From Niabella agricola (GTDB lineage Bacteria > Bacteroidota > Bacteroidia > Chitinophagales > Chitinophagaceae), in contig NZ_JAJHIZ010000003.1 of NCBI RefSeq assembly GCF_021538615.1, positions 1,736,001 through 1,800,000 on the forward strand: a stretch of 64,000 nt of DNA. The letters are read 5' to 3'. This document shows positions 17,992-27,438 of the stretch, in pieces (position 1 is the first letter of the stretch; each line of letters starts with the position of its first letter). The translations under genes and the position numbers were made by a program. The notes beneath the pieces were generated by a model, which saw nothing but the letters and a program-made list of their open reading frames with translations, was not told where the DNA came from and did no database searches.

Positions 17992-19499
17992 TAATAATTA
18001 AACAGGTTTGTAATCTCGTTATCATTCAGCGCTCTTTTATAAACAATCAACTCGTCCAGCTTTCCTATAAAATAATTACTAAAACTACTGGATCCTTCCT
18101 GCATTCCGATCTTAAAGTCTCCGGTATTGGATACATCTTTTACACCGGTGGCCGAGCTGCGTTCCGCCATTTTCTGGCCATTAATATAGATCTTTGTTAC
18201 CAATCCCGAGCGTACAGCAACCATATGGTACCATTTCCCATCTGCAATATTCCCCGGATCGGCCAGCGCCAGGAATGAACCTCCCGCCGCATCTTCCGTA
18301 TTAAAGGCCGTATATTGTGTGGCTGAGCTGTTCAAGCGCATCCAGGCCTGGTTATCTTTTGAACCGTTCTTGCCACTTTCCTGCCATACCATCATCCGCA
18401 CTGTACTGGAGGATTGTATCCAGACAGAAACCGTAAAATCACCGGTTCCCATATTAAAACCGGGATTATCGGTAACAATAAGACCTCCGCTACCGTCAAA
18501 ACTGCCTACACCGGTTACCATTCCATTTCGCCCGGCCGGTTCTATACCTACCTGACCTCTCCTGGCTACAGAAAGTTTTAAAGGTCCCTCATCATTGATA
18601 GAAGTATTAAACGGAAAATAACCAACCAATCCATTTGCGGGAATCACTCTTATAAACCGTTCCACTGTTTTTGTATGTGTGGCTACATCGTTTTTGATGC
18701 TTAATGTAACGGTATAAAGACCCGCCTGCTGAAACTGAACCGTAGGATTTTGTTCTGCGGACCGGAATGTTGCTGCATCTCCTTTTATTTCCCAGGCCCA
18801 CTCCGTGGCAATACCCAGCGACTGATCGCTGAATCGGACGCGTTGTCCCTCGTATATCGATTGCACATCGGCGGTAAATGCCGCCACCAGCGTATACGGA
18901 TCAATGATGTGTAATGCCTTTTCTTTAACAATGGTATCACTGTAATCCGGGTTTGACGCGATCAGCCGGATATTATAGAAACCGGTATCCGCAAAGTTAA
19001 GCTGCGGATGCTGCTTATCCGAACGAATCACAGAGCCGGTTGCCAGGGCCGTGAATTCCCATTTCCATGAATCGGGCAATCCTTTGCTCACATCCGTAAA
19101 CTGCAGTTTTTCATTTTGAAGCGCCACTGTCTTTTGCTGGGTAAAATCCGCCTCAACCCGGCTATAGCCAACCGTAATCATCTTCTCCCTGGTTAGCGTC
19201 ACTTCACCGGCCGCATTCCTTAGCGTCAGCGTTACAGAGTAATTCCCGGGCACTTTATAGGTTACCGTAGGACCAGAGAGGTTGGATTGGGCAGGCTCCC
19301 CGCCCTCAAATTCCCAATGCCAGTTTGAAACGGTGCCCTGCGCCAGCTCCTTAAAGCTAACACTATCGCCGGCGGTAAGTGCAACTTTGCTGGCCGCAAA
19401 ATCGACGGTGATCGCAGTACCGACCCGATCCTTTCTACATGCCGTCAATATTAGCACCATAACAAAAACGACACCTGATAAATAATTTATAAACTTCAT
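17991..19499 (-). CDS. PKD/LamG lipoprotein, candidate surface glycan-binding protein
   Basis: From the ATG at 19499 the protein has 502 residues and begins with a lipoprotein signal (VFVMVLILTAC). A longer frame to 19676 would read into the upstream sialidase and hide the signal, so I reject it. Three PKD-like beta-sandwich domains follow (about 30-115, 116-205 and 206-295; each with the WxWE core). A C-terminal concanavalin/LamG-like domain (about 300-500) carries DFTVSVWIQ and KWYHMVAVRSG. No catalytic motif is seen. The architecture and position in a SusCD operon fit a surface protein that holds sialylated glycans for the sialidases. That role is inferred. Confidence 0.82.
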   Translation of the reverse strand: MKFINYLSGVVFVMVLILTACRKDRVGTAITVDFAASKVALTAGDSVSFKELAQGTVSNWHWEFEGGEPAQSNLSGPTVTYKVPGNYSVTLTLRNAAGEVTLTREKMITVGYSRVEADFTQQKTVALQNEKLQFTDVSKGLPDSWKWEFTALATGSVIRSDKQHPQLNFADTGFYNIRLIASNPDYSDTIVKEKALHIIDPYTLVAAFTADVQSIYEGQRVRFSDQSLGIATEWAWEIKGDAATFRSAEQNPTVQFQQAGLYTVTLSIKNDVATHTKTVERFIRVIPANGLVGYFPFNTSINDEGPLKLSVARRGQVGIEPAGRNGMVTGVGSFDGSGGLIVTDNPGFNMGTGDFTVSVWIQSSSTVRMMVWQESGKNGSKDNQAWMRLNSSATQYTAFNTEDAAGGSFLALADPGNIADGKWYHMVAVRSGLVTKIYINGQKMAERSSATGVKDVSNTGDFKIGMQEGSSSFSNYFIGKLDELIVYKRALNDNEITNLFNY

Positions 19500-19506
19500 A
19501 CTGCTG

Positions 19507-20625
19507 TTATTGAAGATTGGATAATGGGATGCGTTTAAAATAGATCCGGTCGTAGGGACTTTTATCTCCATTTTCAAAAACCAACCCGATATGCCGTTCA
19601 TCCAGCAGCACCATATCGGAATAAGCGGAAGCTCCGTAAAAAACCGTGTATGAGGCGCTCCATGTTTTCCCGTCATCAGCAGACATTTTCACCATCATAT
19701 TTGTACGTGTTTGAGCTGCTGCATTGGATTGTAATAACATCCACTTCTCATTTTGTTTAAAACTAATCATGCTGGCCTGGCATTTGGGATCAATAAGATC
19801 CGGCTGCAATTGGTTATTGCCCCAGGTTAATCCGCCATCGGTGCTCGTGGCCAACACCCGGGCATTGGATACAGACGAACGCATATTGAGCAAGAGGCCG
19901 GTACTAACTTCCGCAACCGTACACTCTCCAACATCTCCTTGTTTTGTGAGCGCACCTTTTTTCCAGGTCGCTCCATGATCATCGGAGTAAACAGAGAAGG
20001 AATAGCTCTTGTTTCCCAAGTTGCTGGCGGTGGTATAGGTGGGTGCAATCAGCCGGCCTTTATGAGCCCCTTGTGTTAACTGGATGCCGTGCACCGGTCC
20101 TGTTGCGTACCAGGTCCAGCCCACCTCTTTTATGCCGGCGGTGATTTCCTCTGGAGTTGACCAGGTGAGCCCTTCGTCGGTTGACCGGGTTACAAAGGCC
20201 CGGGTATTGTTCCAGCTCATTAATAAATGGATTATTCCGGTTTCTTCATCCACGATCGGCACCGGGTTACCACAGGTATTTCCCCCATCATCCCAAACCA
20301 CCATCAAATCGCTCCAGGACTTACCACCGTTGGTGCTTCTTTTCAGCACCATATTAATATCGCCGGCATCGCCGCAGCTACCACACATGCGGCCTTCTGC
20401 AAATGCCAGCAGCACACCGGATTTTGCACGCACAATCGCAGGAATGCGGAACAGCGCATACCCTTCATAGCCGCGCTCAAAAAGTTTTACATATTTATTT
20501 GAATCTGCCAACCCGGGTGCATTCGGATTTACCGGGTCAAACCCAACCAACCCTTGTTTTTTACACCCGATGGCCATCAATACCAGGCCACAAAACCAAA
20601 TTGAAAAAAGCGTTTTTGTAAGCAT
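19507..20625 (-). CDS. Sialidase lipoprotein (second of three)
   Basis: This 372-residue GH33-type sialidase has a lipoprotein signal (LVLMAIGC, cysteine at 21). It has an RIP motif (FRIPAIVRAKSGVLLAFAEGR), an acid/base region (GDAGDINMVL) and five Asp-box-like repeats: STNGGKSW, STDEGLTW, YSDDHGATW, STDGGLTW and SADDGKTW. It differs from the neighbouring sialidases, notably in MCGSCGD near residue 82, which suggests separate specificity rather than a recent duplication. It lies 11 bases after susD and 7 bases before the PKD/LamG gene. The reaction is firm at the family level; linkage preference is unknown. Confidence 0.92.
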   Translation of the reverse strand: MLTKTLFSIWFCGLVLMAIGCKKQGLVGFDPVNPNAPGLADSNKYVKLFERGYEGYALFRIPAIVRAKSGVLLAFAEGRMCGSCGDAGDINMVLKRSTNGGKSWSDLMVVWDDGGNTCGNPVPIVDEETGIIHLLMSWNNTRAFVTRSTDEGLTWSTPEEITAGIKEVGWTWYATGPVHGIQLTQGAHKGRLIAPTYTTASNLGNKSYSFSVYSDDHGATWKKGALTKQGDVGECTVAEVSTGLLLNMRSSVSNARVLATSTDGGLTWGNNQLQPDLIDPKCQASMISFKQNEKWMLLQSNAAAQTRTNMMVKMSADDGKTWSASYTVFYGASAYSDMVLLDERHIGLVFENGDKSPYDRIYFKRIPLSNLQ

Positions 20626-20636
20626 TGTTTTTTATT

Positions 20637-22073
20637 TTAATATCCTTCCGTTTGAGTCAAATTGGGGTTTATATCTATTTGCGCTTTTGGAATGGGAAAG
20701 AACAACGGTACCGAGCCATTCATATTGGCTACTTCCGCGCGAACATCAATCACGCCTTCAAAATGAAAGCGCAGCAGATCCGGCCAGCGTTTGAGCTCCA
20801 GGTACAGTTCTCTGAAGCGTTCATTTAGTATTTCCCGTTCTACGGACCCCTGATCTGCTGCTCCTTTATAATTACCAATACCGGCTCGTGTCCGTATTTT
20901 ATCCAGCTCCGTAATTGCTTCTGTAGTACGACCCAACGCAGCCAGTGCCTCCGCTTTAAAAAGGATCAGCTCACCCAGGCGGTATACGATAATATCATTG
21001 TCGTAATATCGGTTATCCGGATAAACGGTACCGCGCATCTTATTGTCAAATACGCCGATCACTGCATTGTTAGCACCCGTGGCAATGATAAACGAGGCAT
21101 TTGTTCGTTTATCATTCGCATTCATCTTAAACGCCTGTTGTAATTTATCAGAAGGTGCATACTGGCTCCGGGCGCCGCTTACGGCATAGGGGATATCATT
21201 TTTGTTAAGTGCCGCCTGCACAAAAATATCACGCGGCTTCAGTTGCTTGCTGTACTGATCCGACTTTTCATCTTTTGCGAAATGCAGCGCGAACAATACT
21301 TCCCGGCCCTTGCGGTTATCGGTGCTGAATATTTTTGAAAAGTCATCCTCCAGGCTTAAGCCCACCGCGGCTTTATCCACAGCAACAATGGCTTCGGCAA
21401 GATCTGTTGATCCCCCGCCCAGCACTTTTGCCTTCCACAACAAAACATCTGCCTTCAATGCATAGGCCGCCTGTTTTGAAGCCAGGTCCTTGTCTTTAAT
21501 ATTGTCTTCCGGGAAGGCGCCGATAGCCTCATCAATATTCTTCAAAATAAAGGAAACCACTTCTGCAGCTTTTGCTCTTGCGGGTAGCGGCGTGGTTGCG
21601 CTTTCCGTAGGCTCCGTAACAACCGGCACATCGCCCCAGCAACGCAGCAGTGTAAAGTAAATATGCGCCCGGATAAATTTCACCTGGGCCAATACCCTGT
21701 TTTTATCGTCCTCCCGTGAAAAAGAGATGCCAGGCGCATATTTTAGAACCAGGTTACAATGATGCACCACGTTATAAAAATCAAGCCAGTTGGGTGCATT
21801 TTGTGGCGTTAAATTCTGTTGCCAGGCAGAAGACATCCCGGATTCGAGGCCCGGGCCAAATGCATCGCCCCGGTCTTCCAGGTAGTAAGTATTATTCATT
21901 ACATCCCGGTACTTTGTATAGATGCCGGTAAGGTAGCCCGTTACATCCCCCTCCGCGTTCCAATAATTTTCAGCCGTGATGGCAGAGTCGGGCTTTATAT
22001 CGATTAGTTTTTCACAGGCGGACAAAAAGAGCAGCCCTAAAAAAATAAGTAAGCAATAATTTTTCATTTCCAT
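20637..22073 (-). CDS. SusD/RagB nutrient-binding lipoprotein
   Basis: This 478-residue lipoprotein has a signal peptide ending in a lipobox (FLSAC, cysteine at 20), followed by EKLIDIKPDSAITAENYW, the usual SusD N terminus. TPR-like helices and the C-terminal SusD segment (NERFRELYLELKRWPDLLRF) are present. SusD caps the SusC channel and binds the oligosaccharide at the cell surface. It lies five bases downstream of susC. Given its neighbours it should bind released sialic acid or sialylated oligosaccharide. Confidence 0.92.
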   Translation of the reverse strand: MEMKNYCLLIFLGLLFLSACEKLIDIKPDSAITAENYWNAEGDVTGYLTGIYTKYRDVMNNTYYLEDRGDAFGPGLESGMSSAWQQNLTPQNAPNWLDFYNVVHHCNLVLKYAPGISFSREDDKNRVLAQVKFIRAHIYFTLLRCWGDVPVVTEPTESATTPLPARAKAAEVVSFILKNIDEAIGAFPEDNIKDKDLASKQAAYALKADVLLWKAKVLGGGSTDLAEAIVAVDKAAVGLSLEDDFSKIFSTDNRKGREVLFALHFAKDEKSDQYSKQLKPRDIFVQAALNKNDIPYAVSGARSQYAPSDKLQQAFKMNANDKRTNASFIIATGANNAVIGVFDNKMRGTVYPDNRYYDNDIIVYRLGELILFKAEALAALGRTTEAITELDKIRTRAGIGNYKGAADQGSVEREILNERFRELYLELKRWPDLLRFHFEGVIDVRAEVANMNGSVPLFFPIPKAQIDINPNLTQTEGY

Positions 22074-22078
22074 AGAAT

Positions 22079-25000
22079 TTAAAAGGTTGCGTTAATACCA
22101 AAGATCACCTGCCTTGGACGGGGGTATAACCCCGGGTCTGACCCCGTATATACTTCAGGCATCAGTCCGCTGTAATGGGTGAGGTACCCCAGGTTATATA
22201 CAGCACCAAATACTTCCAGGTTTTGTAAAAAGATCCGGCCGATCATTTTCTGCGGAAAACGATAGCTCAATGTTATTTCGCGGAACGCCAGGAAATCTCC
22301 TTTTGAGTAATACAATGAATTATTCGATCCATCCGAGTTGCCGATGCCATTATCCCAGCGAAGATGATTCCTGAAATTATAATCGTAATCGCTTTGCACC
22401 GTATATTTCGGAACCGTTGCCCGGTCACCCGGCTGTTTCCATACATCCGGCCCCATTACATCCGGCAGGGCCGAATTATTATTCCGGGCGCTTCCCATAA
22501 CATCTGCCCTGAACTTATTATCAATAACATGACCGGTGGCCCAATCGCCCACAAAGCGCAATGAAAGATTTTTATAGGTGACCGTATTTACGAAGCCGCC
22601 CGTTTTGTTTGGACGTATATATCCCATGAAGATCATATCGTTGTTATCAATAATACCATTCCCGTCCAGATCGTCCCAAATCGCATCCCCGCCCAGTTTT
22701 ACGCGGCCGCTGGCATTGAGATCTCTTGGCGCATTTGCCGCATCTTCATCCGTTGCATATGCTCCTAACAAGTGATACGCCCAACGCTGTCCAAAACGTT
22801 CTCCTTCCGCAAGCCCACCCACTTTCCTGTAAGTACCCGAAGCAGGGTCATAAACGTAATTACCACCAACCCGGTTTTTATCTTCCTGGTTAGCGGGCAG
22901 TTTGACTACCACGCCTTTGTTGTAAGAGAACGTCGCATTGACTTTCCAGGAAAAATCCCGGGTTTGTACCGGCAATGCCTCCAGCTCAATTTCAAAACCA
23001 CTGTTTCGGATAGAGCCGTAATTGCTCTTGATAGAAGCAAAGCCGGTGGTGGCATCCAGCGGTTTATCAAAGAGCCGGTTGGAGGTTAATTTATTATAGT
23101 AATCCAGGATCAGCGTTACACGGTTGTTAAGGAAACCGATATCGGCCCCCGCGTCAAATGAAGCGGTTTTTTCCCAAACCAGAATGTCGTTTTTAAGTGT
23201 GGTGTTCAAAATCCCCACCTGACCTGCATAATTATAGCCTGTTGCATACTGGCCATATGCATCGTAGGCGCCGATATTATTGTTGCCTACCATACCAAAG
23301 CTGGAGCGCAGTTTCAGCGAACTGACTGTTTTTAACAAGGGCTCCCAGAAAGCTTCCTTATGCACATTCCATCCGGCCGATAAGCCCGGGAAAAAAGCCT
23401 GCCGCCTTTTTTCAGAAAACCGGGAAGAGCCGTCCATCCTTAAACTGGCGGATAGTATATAGCGGGACTTATAATCATAATCTGCCCGGCCGAAATAACT
23501 CATCATCGCTTCCGAGGATTTGGTAGAGGATGTTCGCTGCGTTTCAGCCACTGTGGCATTCAGGGTTGTAATATAATCGGTAGGAGCTCCGCGTCCACTG
23601 CCATTTAACCGATACGCGTAATTATTGATATAACTGGTTCCCACTACCGCATTCAGCCGATGCCCCTGCCCCAGTTTTTTGTTATAAGACAATATGCCAT
23701 CCAGCTGCGTCTGCCGGTCGAAATTATGGTTGGCCGATGCATTCCGGTTTTTATATACCGTGCTGAATGCTTCATACCGGTTTTCGATGCCTTCCGTTGT
23801 AAAATAATAGAAGGTCGGTGTAAAACTCAATCCCGGAAAAATGTCCCAGTTCGCGCCGATCTTGGAGGTATAACGGTATACTTTTACGTCCGTATATTTT
23901 TCCTTATAGTATACTTCGTAAAGCCGTGGCACGAAGGAGGAGATGCCCTCTCCCGGGGCAGGGGTACCATCTTCAAAAAGAAGGCGGTAAGTTGGTGGTG
24001 TTTTCAGCGAACGGTTTACCACATTGGTATAATTATTCGGCGCATTGGCATTCCGCAGCTGGAAGCTGAAGCTGGTGTTCATACTCCATTTATTGCTCAG
24101 CTTCATGGTACCGTTAAATAACCCGTTATAGCCCTTGTAATAGGTACCATACACAATCCCTTCCTGGTTATTATGCCCCAATCCCAGGTAATAGGTATAC
24201 TTATCAGACCCGCCGCTAATACTGGCATCCACATCAAACCGGTTCGCAGTTTGATAGGTCACGTCCTCAAAATTGGTATTCTTAAATATCAGCTTTTTGC
24301 CGGTGGCCGGATCTTCCATCGTTTCCCAACCCTGGTTATTAATGAGATCCGCCACATATGCTGCTCCGTAATCTTTTATGTACACGTCCAGGAATTCAAG
24401 CGTATTCTTTGAATTGCGCGGGTTACCGGTAGACATGCCATAAGTGCCACCGCTTAAATATAATTGCGGATTGGTGGTATTATATGCTGCAATATTTTTA
24501 CGGGTTACATAGATATAATCGCGGGCGTTTAAAAATTTATATTTTTTTGCCTGCTGATCTTGTCCGGTTGAAAACTTGATATTCACCTTGGGTTTGCCTG
24601 CAGCACCCTTTTTTGTAGTAACAATAATAACTCCATTTGCTGCCCGGGCACCGTACAGTGCCGTGGAAGCTGCATCTTTCAGGATCTCCATTGATTCGAT
24701 ATCATCCGGGTTCAGGTCACTAATGTTCCGCATCTGGCCGACAATTCCATCCACAATCAACAGCGGCGCATCGCTTTCTGGCGATGTAGAGCTTCCCCCC
24801 CGTATAAAGATCTGGGGATTGGCACCCGGCTGTCCATCTGATAACTGGATCGATACACCGGCCACCTTTCCCTGTAACTGTACCAATGGATTCACTCCCG
24901 GCGCATTTTTAAACTCCTGGCTGCCAACTTTCGATATCGACGTGGTTAAGGTTGTACGGGATTGTTTGCCGTAAGCAATTACAACAACTTCATTTAAGGG

Positions 25001-25333
25001 ATCTGACCGGGACTCCAGCGTTACCGTAATATGCAATTCCCTGCCGGGTGTTATTTCCCGTTCTTTATATCCAATGGCACTTACGACGAGCACAGCGCCC
25101 TGCTGCGGTATGGGTATACTAAATATACCGCTGGTGTCTGCTGTAGTGCCGGATGCGGTTCCTTTCACCAAAACACTGGCGCCCGCTACAGGCTGCAAAT
25201 CCTCGCTCACCACGGTGCCTGTGATTACCTGCGTTTTTTGTGCATGCAGGACTGCCACTCCCCAAAAGCAAAAATTGAAAAAACAGAAGAATACGATCGA
25301 CTTCATAGTAATAGTTTGTATGACCTTAAACAT
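22079..25333 (-). CDS. SusC/RagA TonB-linked outer-membrane transporter
   Basis: From the ATG at 25333 the protein has 1084 residues. It has a signal peptide ending at VLHAQ, a carboxypeptidase-like beta domain (ITGTVVSEDLQPVAGASVLV), the SusC signature near LNEVVVIAYGKQSR, a plug domain (GGSSTSPESDAPLLIVDGIV, then NGVIIVTTKKG) and a long barrel ending in the aromatic IFGINATF. It imports glycans with TonB energy. There is no STN domain, so it is not a signalling receptor. A start at 25306 (MKSIVFFCF) gives a neater signal peptide; 25333 keeps the 7-base spacing seen through the operon. It pairs with the SusD gene downstream. Confidence 0.92.
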   Translation of the reverse strand: MFKVIQTITMKSIVFFCFFNFCFWGVAVLHAQKTQVITGTVVSEDLQPVAGASVLVKGTASGTTADTSGIFSIPIPQQGAVLVVSAIGYKEREITPGRELHITVTLESRSDPLNEVVVIAYGKQSRTTLTTSISKVGSQEFKNAPGVNPLVQLQGKVAGVSIQLSDGQPGANPQIFIRGGSSTSPESDAPLLIVDGIVGQMRNISDLNPDDIESMEILKDAASTALYGARAANGVIIVTTKKGAAGKPKVNIKFSTGQDQQAKKYKFLNARDYIYVTRKNIAAYNTTNPQLYLSGGTYGMSTGNPRNSKNTLEFLDVYIKDYGAAYVADLINNQGWETMEDPATGKKLIFKNTNFEDVTYQTANRFDVDASISGGSDKYTYYLGLGHNNQEGIVYGTYYKGYNGLFNGTMKLSNKWSMNTSFSFQLRNANAPNNYTNVVNRSLKTPPTYRLLFEDGTPAPGEGISSFVPRLYEVYYKEKYTDVKVYRYTSKIGANWDIFPGLSFTPTFYYFTTEGIENRYEAFSTVYKNRNASANHNFDRQTQLDGILSYNKKLGQGHRLNAVVGTSYINNYAYRLNGSGRGAPTDYITTLNATVAETQRTSSTKSSEAMMSYFGRADYDYKSRYILSASLRMDGSSRFSEKRRQAFFPGLSAGWNVHKEAFWEPLLKTVSSLKLRSSFGMVGNNNIGAYDAYGQYATGYNYAGQVGILNTTLKNDILVWEKTASFDAGADIGFLNNRVTLILDYYNKLTSNRLFDKPLDATTGFASIKSNYGSIRNSGFEIELEALPVQTRDFSWKVNATFSYNKGVVVKLPANQEDKNRVGGNYVYDPASGTYRKVGGLAEGERFGQRWAYHLLGAYATDEDAANAPRDLNASGRVKLGGDAIWDDLDGNGIIDNNDMIFMGYIRPNKTGGFVNTVTYKNLSLRFVGDWATGHVIDNKFRADVMGSARNNNSALPDVMGPDVWKQPGDRATVPKYTVQSDYDYNFRNHLRWDNGIGNSDGSNNSLYYSKGDFLAFREITLSYRFPQKMIGRIFLQNLEVFGAVYNLGYLTHYSGLMPEVYTGSDPGLYPRPRQVIFGINATF

Positions 25334-25340
25334 TTTTTTA

Positions 25341-26606
25341 TTACTCGGGATTGTTTTCCAAAATCCAGGGAAGATTGAACTTGTGCAGTTCAATTGATTT
25401 ATTGCTGGTGCTTACGTGTAAATTTTCATTGAGCTCTGTTAACGCCGCCACGCAATAGTCTGCCGTTTTTGCCATTGAGGAATAGCCGCCCCTGCCGGCT
25501 GTAATATTCGCATAGTCGCAGGTGTTATAAAAAATCAGCGACCGGTGCACCGGCCAGGTACTGCCATCATTATAGCTTAACCAGATGGTCATATCACAAC
25601 GTTTATCCGTTGAATTGGGTCCGATAAATAAGGTGCGATGCGGGCTGTCTGTATTATACCGTAACAGAGATCCTTCGCAGCCCCCGGTTCCGGGACTGGG
25701 AAGCTGGCTGATATAGGCCCAGGGCGACCAGTTTCCCGGCAGATCGCCTACGGATCGGATGCGCGTACGGTTACCCTGAAGACTGCTGCCCGGCCGGTCG
25801 ATACGCGTGTACCATCCCCCTTCATGGTCGTTCATTTTTTCCATAACCGTGCCTTCACTGCCACCGGCCGGCAATAAAGTATATTGCCAGGTAGCGCCTT
25901 TATCATCGCTAAAAATATTCCGGTCTTTTGCCGGGATCACCAGGCGCCCGGGATAATCAAACTGCGTGCGGATGCCAATGCCCGGCCCGACGCAGTCCCA
26001 TTTCATATAGGAAGGCGTCAGCGTTTCTGTTGCATCCGAAGGAGCGGCCCAGGTAAGACCATTATCATCGCTATAGGTGATTTTTACACGGCGGGAGCCC
26101 CAGTAATTCATTTGACTAATATCCGTAAAAGACCCCAGGTTCCAGGACATAAACAGCCAGATGCGGCCATTGATCCCTTTTGTTGGATCGTAAACGGTCG
26201 TAGGATTGCCCCAGGTATCCGTAGCGTTTTGTCCCGCCACAATTTTCAGACTGCCCCAGGTAATACCGTTGTCCGTTGAACGTTTACAAACCACATCGAT
26301 ATTTCCATAATCGGTGTGATTGTTTTTACGGCCTTCGCAAAAAGCCAGCAATACGCCATCCTTTGCTTTGATGATGGACGGTATCCGGAAACTGTGATAA
26401 CCGCCTTCATTGCCACCGTCAAACAGTACCACCGGCAGCATCCGGTAGGGCGCGGCCAATGCGGTGGCTGTTGTCGTTGCAACTGCGGATGGGGCCGACT
26501 TACCCAAATCCGGCATCACTTCTTTAACCACTTTCATACAGGCTCCTAAAAGCAAGGGTAGTGCAATCAGGCCTGTCCACCTTTTCGTGATTGTTATTTT
26601 TTTCAC
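25341..26606 (-). CDS. Sialidase lipoprotein (third; first gene of the operon)
   Basis: I place the start at the GTG at 26606, which gives a 421-residue protein beginning MKKITITKRW and a lipoprotein signal ending LLLGAC. An ATG at 26654 would put the promoter's -7 region and a palindrome close to or inside the coding sequence and add a poor leader, so it is less likely. GH33 marks are RIP in FRIPSIIKAKDGVLLAFCEGR, NTDYGNIDVV-like acid/base segment (HTDYGNIDVV) and Asp boxes RSTDNGITW, YSDDNGLTW and FSDDKGATW. It is the most promoter-proximal gene of the nan operon and 7 bases ahead of susC. Confidence 0.9.
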   Translation of the reverse strand: MKKITITKRWTGLIALPLLLGACMKVVKEVMPDLGKSAPSAVATTTATALAAPYRMLPVVLFDGGNEGGYHSFRIPSIIKAKDGVLLAFCEGRKNNHTDYGNIDVVCKRSTDNGITWGSLKIVAGQNATDTWGNPTTVYDPTKGINGRIWLFMSWNLGSFTDISQMNYWGSRRVKITYSDDNGLTWAAPSDATETLTPSYMKWDCVGPGIGIRTQFDYPGRLVIPAKDRNIFSDDKGATWQYTLLPAGGSEGTVMEKMNDHEGGWYTRIDRPGSSLQGNRTRIRSVGDLPGNWSPWAYISQLPSPGTGGCEGSLLRYNTDSPHRTLFIGPNSTDKRCDMTIWLSYNDGSTWPVHRSLIFYNTCDYANITAGRGGYSSMAKTADYCVAALTELNENLHVSTSNKSIELHKFNLPWILENNPE

Positions 26607-26624
26607 AGACAAATCGTTTAAGTA

Positions 26625-26641
26625 GTTATGTTCTACATAAC
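26625..26641. promoter_or_regulatory. Candidate GntR-family operator at the nan operon promoter
   Basis: GTTATGTTCTACATAAC is a perfect 7-bp inverted repeat around TCT. Its core, ATGTTCTACAT, keeps the GT---AC frame of FadR-subfamily operators (TNGTNNNACNA). It starts at the last base of the -7 element and should cover the transcription start, so bound regulator would block initiation. A related palindrome lies before the FadR-type gene. Confidence 0.65.
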
Positions 26642-26671
26642 AAATATAGAGCATAATATCATTACATCAAA
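26641..26671 (-). promoter_or_regulatory. Promoter of the sialic acid operon
   Basis: On the minus strand TTTG (26668-26671), exactly 19 bases, then TATATTTG (26641-26648) match the Bacteroidota consensus TTTG-N19-TAnnTTTG. The GTG start at 26606 lies about 34 bases downstream of the -7 element. Confidence 0.75.
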
Positions 26672-26744
26672 AAAAATTAATGTACAACCCGGAATCCGCT
26701 AAACGGAAAATTGTTTATCAGCGGCGGAAAGCTCGGCAATACGA

Positions 26745-27425
26745 TTACCGGCAGGATTTTAGCCGGTCGTAATGCGGTTGCAGGTGTGCCAGCATCCCTT
26801 TCTTAAATGCCTCTTTATCATCTTTACGCAGGAGTTTTACCAGGTCTTTATGCGAAACTTTTCCGGATACCTGTTTTTCTTTTTCCAGTTTTACCACATA
26901 ACCGAAAATGGGCAGCAATAATTTTTGAAAGTTCTTCAGGGTTTCGTTTCCGGTCATTTCATACAGTTTACCATGAAAAGCAATCTCATTGTTGATCCGG
27001 AAAAAATCACCCTTGGTTTCGTTCTCCGCGATCACCTCCAGCTCATCAATATCGGCAGCCGTTTTGCGGATAAACAACAGATCGGCGATCCCAACCTCCA
27101 GGGCCAGGCGCAGCTCAAACAGATCCTGCAATGTGGCCGTATCCATAATGGCAGGGTTGAGCACTTTTTCAAAAGTGCCCACGATGTCTGGATTGGAAAT
27201 GATCATTCCTACCTTCTTCTTCGACTCTATGATTCCCAGCATTTTAAAACGGCTCAATGCTTCCCGTACCACATTCCGGCTTACACCGAGCGCAGCAGCA
27301 AGTTCCAATTCGGTCGGAAGCGCATCTCCGGGCTTAAAGGACTGTTTTGCAAAATACTCGCGCAGACTCAATTCTACCTGTTCGGCCATTGATTTGGCGC
27401 CAATCGGTTTAATGCCTTCAACCAT
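26745..27425 (-). CDS. FadR/GntR-family repressor of the nan operon (NanR-like)
   Basis: This 226-residue protein has an N-terminal winged helix (about 10-80) with the GntR signature FKPGDALPTELELAAALGVS and VVREALSRF, and an all-helical FCD ligand domain (about 95-222) with conserved acidic/histidine positions (NNEIAFH, VSHKD, LAHLQPH) that often bind a metal and an organic acid. In E. coli NanR is also an FCD-type GntR protein that senses N-acetylneuraminate. Here it lies directly upstream of the sialidase operon on the same strand, 138 bases from the GTG. Two similar palindromes at this gene and the operon suggest repression of both. The inducer is inferred. Confidence 0.85.
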   Translation of the reverse strand: MVEGIKPIGAKSMAEQVELSLREYFAKQSFKPGDALPTELELAAALGVSRNVVREALSRFKMLGIIESKKKVGMIISNPDIVGTFEKVLNPAIMDTATLQDLFELRLALEVGIADLLFIRKTAADIDELEVIAENETKGDFFRINNEIAFHGKLYEMTGNETLKNFQKLLLPIFGYVVKLEKEKQVSGKVSHKDLVKLLRKDDKEAFKKGMLAHLQPHYDRLKSCR

Positions 27426-27438
27426 AGAGTGGATATTT

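Noticed and set aside
19500..19676. 59-residue extension of the PKD/LamG gene
   Set aside because: It overlaps the upstream sialidase and hides a lipoprotein signal starting at 19499.
26607..26654. ATG start 48 bases upstream of the third sialidase
   Set aside because: It would place the promoter and operator within the coding sequence; the GTG gives a good lipoprotein signal.
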